This document shows, piece after piece, positions 46,490 to 54,877 of a stretch of DNA of 64,000 nucleotides. The notes beneath the pieces were generated by a model, which worked only from the letters and a program-made list of their open reading frames with translations, did no database searches and was not told the origin of the DNA. The position numbers were made by a program, and so were the translations under genes. Where the stretch lies: NCBI RefSeq assembly GCF_036924525.1, contig NZ_JAZHRU010000001.1, forward strand, positions 1,765,001 through 1,829,000, given 5' to 3'. Positions within the stretch are counted from its first letter, which is position 1. Each line of letters starts with the position of its first letter. The DNA comes from Bradyrhizobium sp. AZCC 1719 (GTDB taxonomy: Bacteria > Pseudomonadota > Alphaproteobacteria > Rhizobiales > Xanthobacteraceae).

Positions 46490-47296
46490 ATGTCGTTCCG
46501 GTCGAGCAAAAATGGCGACAACATTGTGCCCTTTCCGGGCAGAGGGGCGCTGCCTGCGCTTGCGCCTGACGCCGCATCCCTGTCACCAGTTCTGATCGTG
46601 CTCCACCAGGAAAGCTCGACACCCGGCCGGGTTGGCAACGCGCTGCGCGCGCTCGGCTATCCCCTCGATATCAGGCGACCGCGGTTCGGCGACCCGTTGC
46701 CGGAAACGCTGGCCCAGCATGCCGGCGCCGTCATCTTCGGCGGCCCGATGAGCGCCAACGACTCCGACGACTATGTCCGCCGCGAGATCGACTGGATCGA
46801 AATTCCCTTGCGCGAGCGGCGGCCGTTTCTCGGCATCTGCCTGGGCGCGCAGATGCTCGCCAAGCAATTGGGCGCGCCAGTCGCGCCGCATCATGAAGGC
46901 AGGGTCGAGGTCGGTTACTATCCGATCCGCCCAACCGCTGCCGGTCACGCGCTCTGTTCGGACTGGCCGGAGCGCGTCTACCATTGGCACGGCGAAGGAT
47001 TTCAACTGCCTGACGGCGCCGAACTGCTGGCGGAAGGCGATGACTTTCCGGTGCAGGCGTTTCGGCACGGCCACGCGTTCGGCTTCCAGTTTCATCCCGA
47101 CGTCACCTACGCCATGATGCATCGCTGGACCACGCGCGGATGCGTGCGGATGGATTCGCCGGGCGCGCAGCCGCGTCACCTTCACTTCGAAGGCCGCGCC
47201 GTGCACGACGTCGTCGAACGGGCGTGGCTGAAGAATTTCATTGCAGGCTGGATCGTGCGCGCGCCGCACGCGGCTCTGCTGGAAGCGGCCGAATAG
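46490..47296 (+). CDS. class I glutamine amidotransferase-like protein
   Basis: A 268-residue protein with a single class I glutamine amidotransferase domain (about 35-220). The nucleophile elbow is GICLGAQ and the catalytic His is in FQFHPDVT; the residue after HP is Asp rather than the usual Glu, so the triad is slightly unusual. It resembles the GMP-synthase-like or glutamine amidotransferase of unknown partner found in proteobacteria. It could hydrolyse a gamma-glutamyl compound. The N-terminal 30 residues are non-conserved. The ATG at 46490 has no strong upstream site. Confidence 0.88.
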   Translation: MSFRSSKNGDNIVPFPGRGALPALAPDAASLSPVLIVLHQESSTPGRVGNALRALGYPLDIRRPRFGDPLPETLAQHAGAVIFGGPMSANDSDDYVRREIDWIEIPLRERRPFLGICLGAQMLAKQLGAPVAPHHEGRVEVGYYPIRPTAAGHALCSDWPERVYHWHGEGFQLPDGAELLAEGDDFPVQAFRHGHAFGFQFHPDVTYAMMHRWTTRGCVRMDSPGAQPRHLHFEGRAVHDVVERAWLKNFIAGWIVRAPHAALLEAAE

Positions 47297-47409
47297 CCGC
47301 CACGCGGAATTTCATCCGCGCCACCGCACGTCTTTCAAAGACCGCTGATGTGATAGTGTCGCGCTCCTGAGCCCGCACGGCAATGACAAGAACGACAGGG
47401 AGACCCGCG

Positions 47410-48222
47410 GTGACCTATCAGCATATTCTCTACGAGGTGAGCGACAAGGTCGCGACCATCACGCTCAACCGCCCCGACCGCATGAACGCGTGGACTGCGA
47501 CCATGGAGCGCGACGTGCGCCACGCGATGGAGGCGGCCAGCACCGACGACGATGTCCGCGTCATCGTGCTCACCGGCGCCGGCCGCGCCTTCTGCGCAGG
47601 TGCGGACATGGAGGCGTTGCAGGCCATCGACCCCAGCGAGATCAGGCGCGGCGAGAACGTCCCGCCCTTCGACATGAACCGCCGGGCGGACTGGCAGACG
47701 CGCTACGCCTATTATCCGGCGATCCCAAAACCCGTGATCGGCATGCTCAACGGCGCCACCGCCGGCATCGGCCTGGTCCACGCGCTTTATTGCGACCTGC
47801 GTTTTGCGGCCGACAACACCGTCTTCACCACCTCGTTTGCGCGCCGCGGGCTGATAGCCGAGCACGGCATTAGCTGGATGCTGCCGCGCATCGTCGGCCA
47901 CGCCAATGCGCTGGATTTGCTGATGTCGGCGCGGCGAGTCTCAAGCGAGGAAGCGCTGCGGATCGGGCTGGTCAACCGGATCTATCCGCCGGAGCAGTTG
48001 CGCGAGCAGACGTATGCCTACGCGCGCGATCTCGCCGATTTCGTCTCGCCCAGCGCGATTTCGGTCATCAAGCGCCAGCTCTATGACGTGCCGTTCCAGA
48101 CGCTGGCGGAAGCCACCATCGACGCCAACCGCGAAATGCAGATCGCGCTGAAGGGGAGCGATTTCCGGGAGGGGGTAGCGAGTTTTGTCGAGAAGCGTCC
48201 GCCGCAGTTTACGGGGAAGTGA
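47410..48222 (+). CDS. enoyl-CoA hydratase/isomerase family protein
   Basis: A 270-residue crotonase-fold protein. The oxyanion and CoA motif is GRAFCAGADMEAL, followed by KPVIGMLNGATAGIGLVHALYCDLRFAAD. One catalytic acid is in GLIAEHGISWMLPRIVG; at the position of the other active-site Glu the sequence has an aliphatic residue, so hydratase activity is not assured and isomerase or another crotonase reaction is possible. GTG at 47410 has AGGGAG 8 bases upstream and is preferred to an ATG at 47383. Confidence 0.9.
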   Translation: MTYQHILYEVSDKVATITLNRPDRMNAWTATMERDVRHAMEAASTDDDVRVIVLTGAGRAFCAGADMEALQAIDPSEIRRGENVPPFDMNRRADWQTRYAYYPAIPKPVIGMLNGATAGIGLVHALYCDLRFAADNTVFTTSFARRGLIAEHGISWMLPRIVGHANALDLLMSARRVSSEEALRIGLVNRIYPPEQLREQTYAYARDLADFVSPSAISVIKRQLYDVPFQTLAEATIDANREMQIALKGSDFREGVASFVEKRPPQFTGK

Positions 48223-48277
48223 GGGGAGCTGACTACTTGCGGATCCAGCCCGTCTTCGCCCGTTGGGCTTCGCCGGG

Positions 48278-48339
48278 CACCACGCTTCACCCTTCGGGCA
48301 TCACGTGGCTGCGCCACGCGTAGCCCGAAGGGCGAAGCG

Positions 48340-48344
<5 letters not shown>
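48278..48344. repeat. 22-bp-arm palindrome abutting tRNA-Ala
   Basis: Arms at 48278-48299 and 48323-48344 match at 21 of 22 positions (CACCACGCTTCACCCTTCGGGC and its near complement), with 23 bases between. The right arm includes the CCA end of the tRNA-Ala gene (48340-48342). It may terminate transcription of the tRNA. It is also repeat-like, with a core GCCCGAAGGG. Confidence 0.65.
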
Positions 48345-48415
<71 letters not shown>

Positions 48416-48599
48416 GTCGCGACCGCCTCGATATGACCCGAAGCAGCCGACAATCGGCGCCATTTACAGTCCGGCCCAAGGCCAAGTCAAGAACGGTGAA
48501 AGTACCGATTTTGGCGTGATTTTGCCGGGAACTTCCCTTGTTTGCGGGGGGATGAACCGATATCTAGCTGTCTATCCCTCCTCGCGAGCTCCCCCTCCC

Positions 48600-48890
48600 A
48601 TGCGCGCTATCCTCGACATCGTCATCATTGTCCTTGACCTATACGTCTGGCTTTTGATCGCCGCGGCCATCCTGTCCTGGCTGATCGCCTTCAATGTCGT
48701 GAACACGCGCAACGGGTTCGTCGCGGCGGTGGCGGAATTCCTGTACCGGATCACCGAGCCGGCGCTGGCGCCGATTCGCAGGTTCATGCCTAACCTGGGT
48801 GGGCTCGACATCTCGCCGATCATCCTGATCCTGATCATCATGCTCTTCCAGCGGGTAATTCTCTACTACATCTATCCCAACGTCATCTGA
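48600..48890 (+). CDS. YggT family membrane protein
   Basis: A 96-residue inner-membrane protein with two hydrophobic regions and the family block FLYRITEPALAPIRRFMPNLGGLDISPIILILIIML. YggT proteins occur beside yggU (DUF167) and affect osmotic and envelope stress; function is unclear. The ATG at 48600 is preferred for similarity in length to the family; an in-frame ATG at 48552 would add 16 residues and has a GGGGGG tract just before it. It precedes DUF167 by 30 bp. Confidence 0.9.
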   Translation: MRAILDIVIIVLDLYVWLLIAAAILSWLIAFNVVNTRNGFVAAVAEFLYRITEPALAPIRRFMPNLGGLDISPIILILIIMLFQRVILYYIYPNVI

Positions 48891-48920
48891 CCGCGAGCAC
48901 TGATAGCTGACGGATGCCCG

Positions 48921-49238
48921 ATGGATCCCTGGCGCTACTCCACCGACGGCATCAGTGTCGCGCTGCGGGTGACACCGCGGGGCGGCCGCGACGATATCGA
49001 TGGCATTGAGACGCTCGCCAACGGCCGCTCGGTGGTGAAGGTTCGCGTCCGCGCCATCGCCGACGGCGGCGAGGCGAACCGTGCGGTCACGGAACTGCTG
49101 GCGAAGGTGCTCGGCGTCCCGAAGGCGCGGGTGAAAATCCTGTCGGGCATGACCTCGCGCATCAAGCAGGTCGCCGTTGATGGCGATCCCAAGATTCTTG
49201 GCGAAACGCTGCGAAAGGTAGCCGCCGCCAAAGCATGA
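48921..49238 (+). CDS. DUF167 (YggU) family protein
   Basis: A 105-residue cytoplasmic protein of the DUF167 family. Typical blocks are [62 protein letters not shown]. The role is unknown. It follows YggT by 30 bp and is likely in the same transcript with it; folD follows after an 85-bp gap that holds a palindrome. Confidence 0.93.
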   Translation: MDPWRYSTDGISVALRVTPRGGRDDIDGIETLANGRSVVKVRVRAIADGGEANRAVTELLAKVLGVPKARVKILSGMTSRIKQVAVDGDPKILGETLRKVAAAKA

Positions 49239-49298
49239 TCCGGACCCGGAGGGCCGCGGAAGCGCAAAGTGGGAACCGGCTTTCCGAAAGGATCATGC
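49233..49298. repeat. palindromic intergenic element
   Basis: Arms GCATGATCCGGA and TCCGAAAGGATCATGC, with a central AAAGTGGGAACCGGC. It is the clearest member of the related set in this window and resembles a repeat I recall from many alphaproteobacteria. It overlaps the last codons of the DUF167 gene and lies before folD. Confidence 0.6.
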
Positions 49299-49323
49299 GT
49301 CAAAGCGAAGACGAAGGATTGAG

Positions 49324-50208
49324 ATGACGGCACGCATTATCGACGGAAAGGTCATTGCGGCGGAGCTTCGCGCCCGTGTCGCGGAAGAGGTCGCGCGGGT
49401 CAAAGGCGAGCATCAGGTCACGCCGGGCCTTGCGGTGGTTCTGGTCGGCAACGACCCCGCCAGCGAGGTCTATGTCCGCAGCAAGCACACCCAGACCCAG
49501 GCCGCCGGCATGGCCTCGTTCGAGCACAAACTGCCCGCCGACGTCGCGCAGGCCGATCTCCTGGCGCTGATCGCAAAGCTCAACCACGATCCCGCCGTGC
49601 ACGGCATTCTCGTGCAATTGCCGCTGCCGAAATCGCTTCACGCCGAAACCATTATCAACGCGATCGACCCCGCCAAGGATGTCGACGGGCTGCATCCCAA
49701 CAATGCCGGCCGGCTGGCCGGCGGCTTTGCCGCGCTGTCGCCGTGTACGCCACTCGGCTGCATCATCCTGACCAAGAGCGTGCATGCCTCGCTGGAAGGC
49801 ATGAACGCGATCGTCATCGGCCGCTCCAACCTGGTTGGCCGCCCGCTGGTGCAATTGCTGCTGAACGAAAATGCGACGGTGACGATCGCGCATTCCCGCT
49901 CAAAGGACCTGCCGCAACTCTGCGCGCGCGCCGATCTAATCTATGCCGCGGTCGGCAAGCCCGAGATGGTGCGCGCCGCCTGGGTCAAGCCAGGCGCCAC
50001 CGTGATCGACGTCGGCATCAACCGCCTGCCTTCGGCCGACGGCAAGACGCGGCTGGTCGGCGATGTCGCCTTCAAGGAAGTCGCCGAGGTCGCCGGTGCG
50101 ATTACGCCGGTGCCGGGCGGCGTCGGCCAGATGACGGTGGCGTGCCTGTTGGTGAATACGCTACGTGCGGCCTGTGCGATTCACGGCCTGCCGAAGCCAG
50201 CGGTGTAG
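49324..50208 (+). CDS. folD: methylenetetrahydrofolate dehydrogenase / cyclohydrolase
   Basis: Bifunctional FolD, 294 residues, interconverts 5,10-methylene-, methenyl- and 10-formyl-tetrahydrofolate. Conserved segments include [16 protein letters not shown] (catalytic Lys region), [33 protein letters not shown], the NADP-binding [16 protein letters not shown] and the C-terminal [19 protein letters not shown]. The product links to PurH in the window by supplying 10-formyl-THF. A GAAGGA lies 7 bases before the ATG. Confidence 0.97.
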   Translation: MTARIIDGKVIAAELRARVAEEVARVKGEHQVTPGLAVVLVGNDPASEVYVRSKHTQTQAAGMASFEHKLPADVAQADLLALIAKLNHDPAVHGILVQLPLPKSLHAETIINAIDPAKDVDGLHPNNAGRLAGGFAALSPCTPLGCIILTKSVHASLEGMNAIVIGRSNLVGRPLVQLLLNENATVTIAHSRSKDLPQLCARADLIYAAVGKPEMVRAAWVKPGATVIDVGINRLPSADGKTRLVGDVAFKEVAEVAGAITPVPGGVGQMTVACLLVNTLRAACAIHGLPKPAV

Positions 50209-50293
50209 GAGTTACCGTCGTTCCGGGTTCGATGCTGACGCATCGCCCCGGAATGACACTACCTCGTCAGCGGCCACGACGCGCTGAAAGAAG

Positions 50294-50824
50294 CTACTTC
50301 TTCCTGGCGCGCTCGATGCCTTCCAGGATGAGGCGGTGAGCGTCCTCGGCGCCGCACCAGCGCAGCACCTTCACCCATTTGCCCTTCTCGAGATCCTTGT
50401 AGTGCTCGAAGAAGTGCTGGATCTGCTGCAGCGTGATGTCGGGCAGGTCGTTGTAGTTCCGGACTTTGTCGTAGCGCTGGGTCAGCTTTGAGGATGGCAC
50501 GGCGATGATCTTCTCGTCGCCGCCGGCCTCGTCTTCCATCAGCAAGACGCCGACCGGCCGCACGCTCATCACGGCGCCCGGCACGATGGCGCGGGTATTG
50601 GCAATCAGCACGTCGCAGGGATCGCCGTCACCGGACAGTGTATGCGGGATGAAGCCGTAATTGCCGGGATAGCGCATCGCCGTATAGAGGAAGCGATCGA
50701 CCACCAGCGTGCCGGCTTCCTTGTCCATCTCATATTTGATCGGCTCGCCGCCAACGGGCACCTCGATGATGACGTTGACGTCGTGTGGCGGATTTACTCC
50801 GATCGGGATGGCGTCAATGCGCAT
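50294..50824 (-). CDS. ppa: inorganic pyrophosphatase
   Basis: Family I soluble inorganic pyrophosphatase, 176 residues, which hydrolyses pyrophosphate from biosynthetic reactions. Active-site sequence includes [41 protein letters not shown] (metal-binding Asp set) and [13 protein letters not shown]. It is convergent to folD (85-bp gap) and is probably monocistronic. The ATG at 50824 is supported by the family start [13 protein letters not shown]. Confidence 0.97.
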   Translation of the reverse strand: MRIDAIPIGVNPPHDVNVIIEVPVGGEPIKYEMDKEAGTLVVDRFLYTAMRYPGNYGFIPHTLSGDGDPCDVLIANTRAIVPGAVMSVRPVGVLLMEDEAGGDEKIIAVPSSKLTQRYDKVRNYNDLPDITLQQIQHFFEHYKDLEKGKWVKVLRWCGAEDAHRLILEGIERARKK

Positions 50825-50922
50825 AAGTGGCTCCGCTTGGCGTTAAGGGGCGCGCCAGGAATCAGGCGTGCGTCAGGGTCCCTTTAGACCCGCAGCCGAG
50901 CAGGGAAAAGCCTGAAATAGCT

Positions 50923-51432
50923 TCAGTTGGTCCAGGCAAAAGCGACTTTATCGAGCGATTTGGCCCCGAACTTCTCCGAGGAGCGGGCCACCATGCGACC
51001 GCCGAGCGCGCGGTAGAATTCTGTCGCCGGATCGTTGTCGGACAGCGCCCAGATCACCATGCTCTTCAGCCCGCTCTGCATCAGATCGCGCCGGGCGGCG
51101 GTGAACAGGCGGCGGCCGAAGCCGAGGCCCTGGAATTCCGGCCGCAGATAAAGCTCGTAGATCTCGCCTTCGAAATGCAGGCTGCGGGCGCGGTTGCGGC
51201 CGTAATTGGCGTAGCCCGCGACCTTGTCGCCGAACACCAGCACGCTGACGCGGCTGCCTTTGCGGATTGCGCTGTCCCACCATTGCGGGCCGCGACGGTT
51301 AATAAGTTTTTCGAGCTCGGCGCCGGGAATGATGCCCTGATAGGCGGAGCGCCAGGCTTCATCATGGGTAGACGCCACCGCGGCTGCGTCTGCAGCCTTG
51401 GCCGGTCGAACCTCGATCAGGGTTGTGCTCAT
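50923..51432 (-). CDS. GNAT family N-acetyltransferase
   Basis: A 169-residue GNAT-fold acetyltransferase. The acetyl-CoA-binding motif A is in LYLRPEFQGLGFGRRLFTAARRDL (the R/Q-x-x-G-x-G/A pyrophosphate loop), preceded by IYELYL, with a motif B helix including NDPATEFYRALGGRMVARSS. The substrate is unknown. The ATG at 51432 is chosen because the upstream extension is not family-like; a weak CAGGAT lies just upstream. It lies 99 bp beyond the ppa start on the same strand. Confidence 0.9.
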   Translation of the reverse strand: MSTTLIEVRPAKAADAAAVASTHDEAWRSAYQGIIPGAELEKLINRRGPQWWDSAIRKGSRVSVLVFGDKVAGYANYGRNRARSLHFEGEIYELYLRPEFQGLGFGRRLFTAARRDLMQSGLKSMVIWALSDNDPATEFYRALGGRMVARSSEKFGAKSLDKVAFAWTN

Positions 51433-51722
51433 ATCCTGATCAAAGCAAGTCGGCGGGCCGGCTTCAAGGTCCATCGTTAATTATCGGTTAACCTGTGGAT
51501 TTTCTGCATCAGTTTTATGTTGGTCTGTACCGAAAGAGGACAAGGGGGCTGTCTCATCAGGTGTTTGGCCACGGCAATGGCGGCGGAATCGTTGTTAGAA
51601 TCATCCAACCAAACGGCCCGGTGAAATCCGTTCACGGAAAAATGCGCGGGATTTGATTCGCCGGCGGTATTCTGTTGGTGACTTCGCAATACGCCCTTCC
51701 CTCGGCTGCACCAGGCCAGTTC

Positions 51723-52622
51723 ATGCGTCCCCTAAACATGCTTCCTGCGCTGGTCCTCGTCGCCGCGATCGGTGTGAAGGCGGCCGCCGCGCAGCCCAGC
51801 CATGGCGCGCAAGGCCCGGAAGGCGAGCCTCACCGGCTGCAACAATGGCTGGTGCCTGCTCCCGATCCTGCCACCGCCGCGCATGCGGTGCTGTTTCGGC
51901 CGCCGGGCAAGGGGCCGTTTCCACTTACCGTGATTGCGCACGCCTCCACCCAGAACGTGTTGCGACGGGCGCAGATGCCGCAGCCCGAATACCGCGCGCT
52001 CGCCGGATGGCTCGTGGCCCGTGGTTTTGCCGTGCTTGTCCCTGAGCGCCCGGGCCACGGCGCGACGGGCGGAAAATACCTGGAGGATCAGGGCGGTTGC
52101 GACGAGGCTGATTACGCCAGGTCTGGCCGCGTCGTGGCGGATGCGATCGCCGCTGCCGCCGGCTTCATACGCAAGCAGCCGTTCATCCGCGCCGAGGGCA
52201 TGGTCGTGATCGGCCATTCCGCCGGTGCCTGGGGTGCACTGGCGCTGGCCGGCGAAGATCCGAAGAACGTTGCTGCCATCATCGCGTTCGCGCCGGGGCG
52301 CGGCGGGCATGCCGATGATTCTTCCAGCCGGGTCTGCGCGCCGCACACACTGATGGCTGCCGCGGGCGAATTCGGCAAGGCCGCACGCGTGAGAGTGACG
52401 TGGCTGGTGGCTGCCAATGACAGCTACTTTTCGCCCGCGTTCTCGCGTCAACTGGCCGATGCGTTTCGCGCCGCCGGCGGCAAGGCCGATTTTCGCGTGC
52501 TGCCGGCCCTGGGCAGTGAAGGCCACTGGCTGGTGGAAACTGGCGGCGGTGTAACCCTCGCCGGACCTGAACTCGATCGTGCCTTGAGGGCGCGGTCTCG
52601 CACCCCGGCGGCCAAGCGATGA
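51723..52622 (+). CDS. secreted dienelactone hydrolase-like alpha/beta hydrolase
   Basis: A 299-residue exported alpha/beta hydrolase with a signal peptide (to about AAAAQ, residue 24). The triad candidates are Ser in VVIGHSAGAWG, Asp in WLVAANDSYF and His in GSEGHWL. The oxyanion region is VIAHASTQN. Substrate unknown; a small ester is likely. Its stop overlaps the next start by four bases (ATGA), so it is cotranscribed with the DUF2269, SDR-DoxX and DCC genes. The ATG at 51723 is preferred to upstream starts by the signal peptide. Confidence 0.87.
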   Translation: MRPLNMLPALVLVAAIGVKAAAAQPSHGAQGPEGEPHRLQQWLVPAPDPATAAHAVLFRPPGKGPFPLTVIAHASTQNVLRRAQMPQPEYRALAGWLVARGFAVLVPERPGHGATGGKYLEDQGGCDEADYARSGRVVADAIAAAAGFIRKQPFIRAEGMVVIGHSAGAWGALALAGEDPKNVAAIIAFAPGRGGHADDSSSRVCAPHTLMAAAGEFGKAARVRVTWLVAANDSYFSPAFSRQLADAFRAAGGKADFRVLPALGSEGHWLVETGGGVTLAGPELDRALRARSRTPAAKR

Positions 52623-53086
52623 CGCTGTATTTCCTCGTCAAATATCTCCATGTCCTCGGCGCGGTCGTCATTCTCGGCACCGGCGCCGGCATCGCGTTCT
52701 TTATGCTGATGGCCCATCGCAGCCGGGACGTGGCGTTCATCGCGCGCACGGCAGAGACCGTCGTGATCGCCGACATGCTGTTCACGCTGACGGCGGTGCT
52801 GCTGCAGCCGGTGAGCGGTGGCGCGCTGATGTGGCTGTCCTCCACCGCGTGGAGCGAGCGTTGGCTGATGATCTCGCTCGGGCTCTATGCGGTGGCGGGG
52901 CTGTTCTGGGTGCCGGTCGTCCTCATGCAGATTGAAATGCGCGATCTCGCGCGCAAGGCGGCGGAGCAAAACCGGGAGTTGCCGTCGCGCTATTTCGCAC
53001 TTTTCCACCGCTGGTTTCTGTTTGGGATTCCCGGGTTTGGGTCAGTCATGGCTATTCTCTGGCTGATGATCGCCAAACCGTTCTAG
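52619..53086 (+). CDS. DUF2269 family integral membrane protein
   Basis: A 155-residue polytopic protein with four hydrophobic helices (YFLVKYLHVLGAVVILGTGAGIAFF, VVIADMLFTLTAVLLQPVSGG, LMISLGLYAVAGLFWVPVVLM and FGIPGFGSVMAILWLMIA). It matches the DUF2269 family and has a characteristic VKYLHVLGAVVILGTG start. The His in the first helix (YLHVL) is family-conserved and could be a haem or metal ligand, but that is unproven. It is coupled to the hydrolase upstream and precedes the SDR-DoxX gene by 5 bp. Confidence 0.85.
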   Translation: MTLYFLVKYLHVLGAVVILGTGAGIAFFMLMAHRSRDVAFIARTAETVVIADMLFTLTAVLLQPVSGGALMWLSSTAWSERWLMISLGLYAVAGLFWVPVVLMQIEMRDLARKAAEQNRELPSRYFALFHRWFLFGIPGFGSVMAILWLMIAKPF

Positions 53087-53091
53087 GCAGC

Positions 53092-54411
53092 ATGAACGCC
53101 GACATCCGAAAAATCCTCGTGCTCGGCGCCTCCGGCCTGATCGGCCGCTTCGTGACCGACGATCTGCGCGGGAGGGGATTTCGTGTGGTCGGCGTCGCCC
53201 GAAGATTATCCGCCTCGCAGAAGAACGGCGCGCTCGATCTCGAACTGCCGCTTATGTCGATGGATGCGGCAGCACTTGCGCGACTGCTGCGCGATCAAGG
53301 CATCGGTGTCGTCGTCAATTGCGTCGGCGTGCTGCAGGACGGCCCCGGCAGCGACACCGCCGCCGTGCATCGCGAATTCGTCGCGCGGCTGTTGCAGGCG
53401 ATCCGCGAAAGCCGCCTCGCGATCCGGCTGGTGCATATCTCGATCCCCGGTGTCGCCGAGACCGACGCCACCGCCTTCAGCACCACCAAGCGCGAGGCCG
53501 AACGGCTGATCGCCGATTCCGGCGTCCCGTACACGATCCTGCGGCCGGGTTTCGTGGTGGCATTGGCCGCCTATGGCGGCAGCGCCATGCTGCGCTCGGT
53601 CGCAGCACTTCCGATCGATCTTTCGCCCGCCGAACGGCTGACGCCGTTCCAGCCGGTCGCCATGGAGGATATCGCGGCGACGATCGCCTGGCTTGCCGCG
53701 CGCGATCCGGGCGAGGCGAACGCGGTGACGTGGGACCTGATGCAGGAGCAGCCGGTCACGCTCGGCGACGTGATCGATCAATTTCGCGAGGTGTTCGGCA
53801 CCGGCAAATGGTGGCGCATTGTGATGCCGGCGTTCCTGCTCGATCTCGGCGCCAGGCTCGGCGACCTCACGAGCTTGCTCGGCTGGACGCCGCCGATGCG
53901 AACCACCGCGATTGCGGAGCTGCGGCGCGGCGTCAGCGGCAGCCCCGCGGGCTGGATGGCCGCCACCGGCATCATACCGAAGACAATCGGGCAAATGGCG
54001 GGAAAACGCGTAGCGACCATCCAGGACAAATGGTTTGCCCGGCTGTTTCCGATCAAGGCCCTGATGATCGCAAGCCTCGTGCTGTTCTGGATCGTCTCCG
54101 GCTTCATTGCGCTGGTGATTTCCTATGACGCGGCGGCCGGAATCCTGCGCAGCCACGGTTTTCCGCCGGCGCTCGTCGCCCCCATCACGGTAGGTACCAG
54201 CCTGATGGACATGACCATCGGCGTGCTGATCGCGTTCCGCCGCACCTCGGCATTTGGCCTTGTCGCGGGTATCATTGCCTCGCTCGGCTATATGATCGGC
54301 GCCGCAATCCTGACGCCGGACCTCTGGATCGAGCCGCTCGGCGCGCTGGTGAAGACGGGACCCGCGGTCGTGCTGATGCTGGTGGCGCTGCTGACGCTGG
54401 ATAACCGATGA
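53092..54411 (+). CDS. NAD(P)-binding SDR / DoxX-like fusion protein
   Basis: A 439-residue fusion. Residues 1-300 form an atypical SDR (NmrA/epimerase-like) with the nucleotide motif VLGASGLIGRF and VNCVGVLQDGPGS, STTKREAERLIADSGVPYTILRPGFV (a Tyr-less variant active site). Residues about 320-435 form a four-helix membrane domain of the DoxX-like type (LMIASLVLFWIVSGFIALVI, TVGTSLMDMTIGVLIAF, LVAGIIASLGYMIGAAI). This fusion with DUF2269 and DCC genes is seen in other proteobacteria; a membrane redox role is suggested but unproven. The DCC gene starts 10 bp after. Confidence 0.86.
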   Translation: MNADIRKILVLGASGLIGRFVTDDLRGRGFRVVGVARRLSASQKNGALDLELPLMSMDAAALARLLRDQGIGVVVNCVGVLQDGPGSDTAAVHREFVARLLQAIRESRLAIRLVHISIPGVAETDATAFSTTKREAERLIADSGVPYTILRPGFVVALAAYGGSAMLRSVAALPIDLSPAERLTPFQPVAMEDIAATIAWLAARDPGEANAVTWDLMQEQPVTLGDVIDQFREVFGTGKWWRIVMPAFLLDLGARLGDLTSLLGWTPPMRTTAIAELRRGVSGSPAGWMAATGIIPKTIGQMAGKRVATIQDKWFARLFPIKALMIASLVLFWIVSGFIALVISYDAAAGILRSHGFPPALVAPITVGTSLMDMTIGVLIAFRRTSAFGLVAGIIASLGYMIGAAILTPDLWIEPLGALVKTGPAVVLMLVALLTLDNR

Positions 54412-54421
54412 GCCCAAATCC

Positions 54422-54829
54422 GTGACCCAATGGCCCGATGATGACGTGATCCTCTATGACGGCGTCTGCGTCTTCTGCTCGCGCTGGGTCCGCTTCGTCG
54501 CGAAACGCGACGTCGAGCGGAGGTTTCGCTTTACGGCGATCCAGTCGGGGTACGGTACACGACTGGCGCAGACGTTTGGCATCGATCCAAACGATCCCGA
54601 CACCAACGCGGTAGTGCATGGAGGTGTCGCCTATCTCAAGTCGGACGCCGCGCTGACAGTGGTCGGCATGCTGCCGGGCTGGCGATGGACGCGCGCGCTG
54701 TTTACGGTGCCGAAGCCGCTGCGCGACGCGGTCTACAGCCTCGTGGCGAAAAACCGCTATCGAATATTCGGGAAGTATGACGAGTGCTTCGTGCCGGACG
54801 CGGAGATGCGGGCGAGGGTGATGGAGTAG
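54422..54829 (+). CDS. DCC family thiol-disulfide oxidoreductase-like protein (DUF393)
   Basis: A 135-residue protein with the DCC family hallmark ILYDGVCVFCSRWVRFVAKRD, a thioredoxin-like CxxC site (VCVFC). The C-terminal region has RDAVYSLVAKNRYRIFGKYDEC, also conserved in the family. It probably handles thiols or disulfides. It starts with GTG at 54422, 10 bp after the SDR-DoxX stop. It ends the four-gene group. A palindromic remnant (GTCATTGCG...CGCAATGAC) follows at 54836-54867. Confidence 0.9.
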   Translation: MTQWPDDDVILYDGVCVFCSRWVRFVAKRDVERRFRFTAIQSGYGTRLAQTFGIDPNDPDTNAVVHGGVAYLKSDAALTVVGMLPGWRWTRALFTVPKPLRDAVYSLVAKNRYRIFGKYDECFVPDAEMRARVME

Positions 54830-54877
54830 GTCGCCGTCATTGCGACCAGTTGGCTCCGCGCAATGACAGCGTAGACG

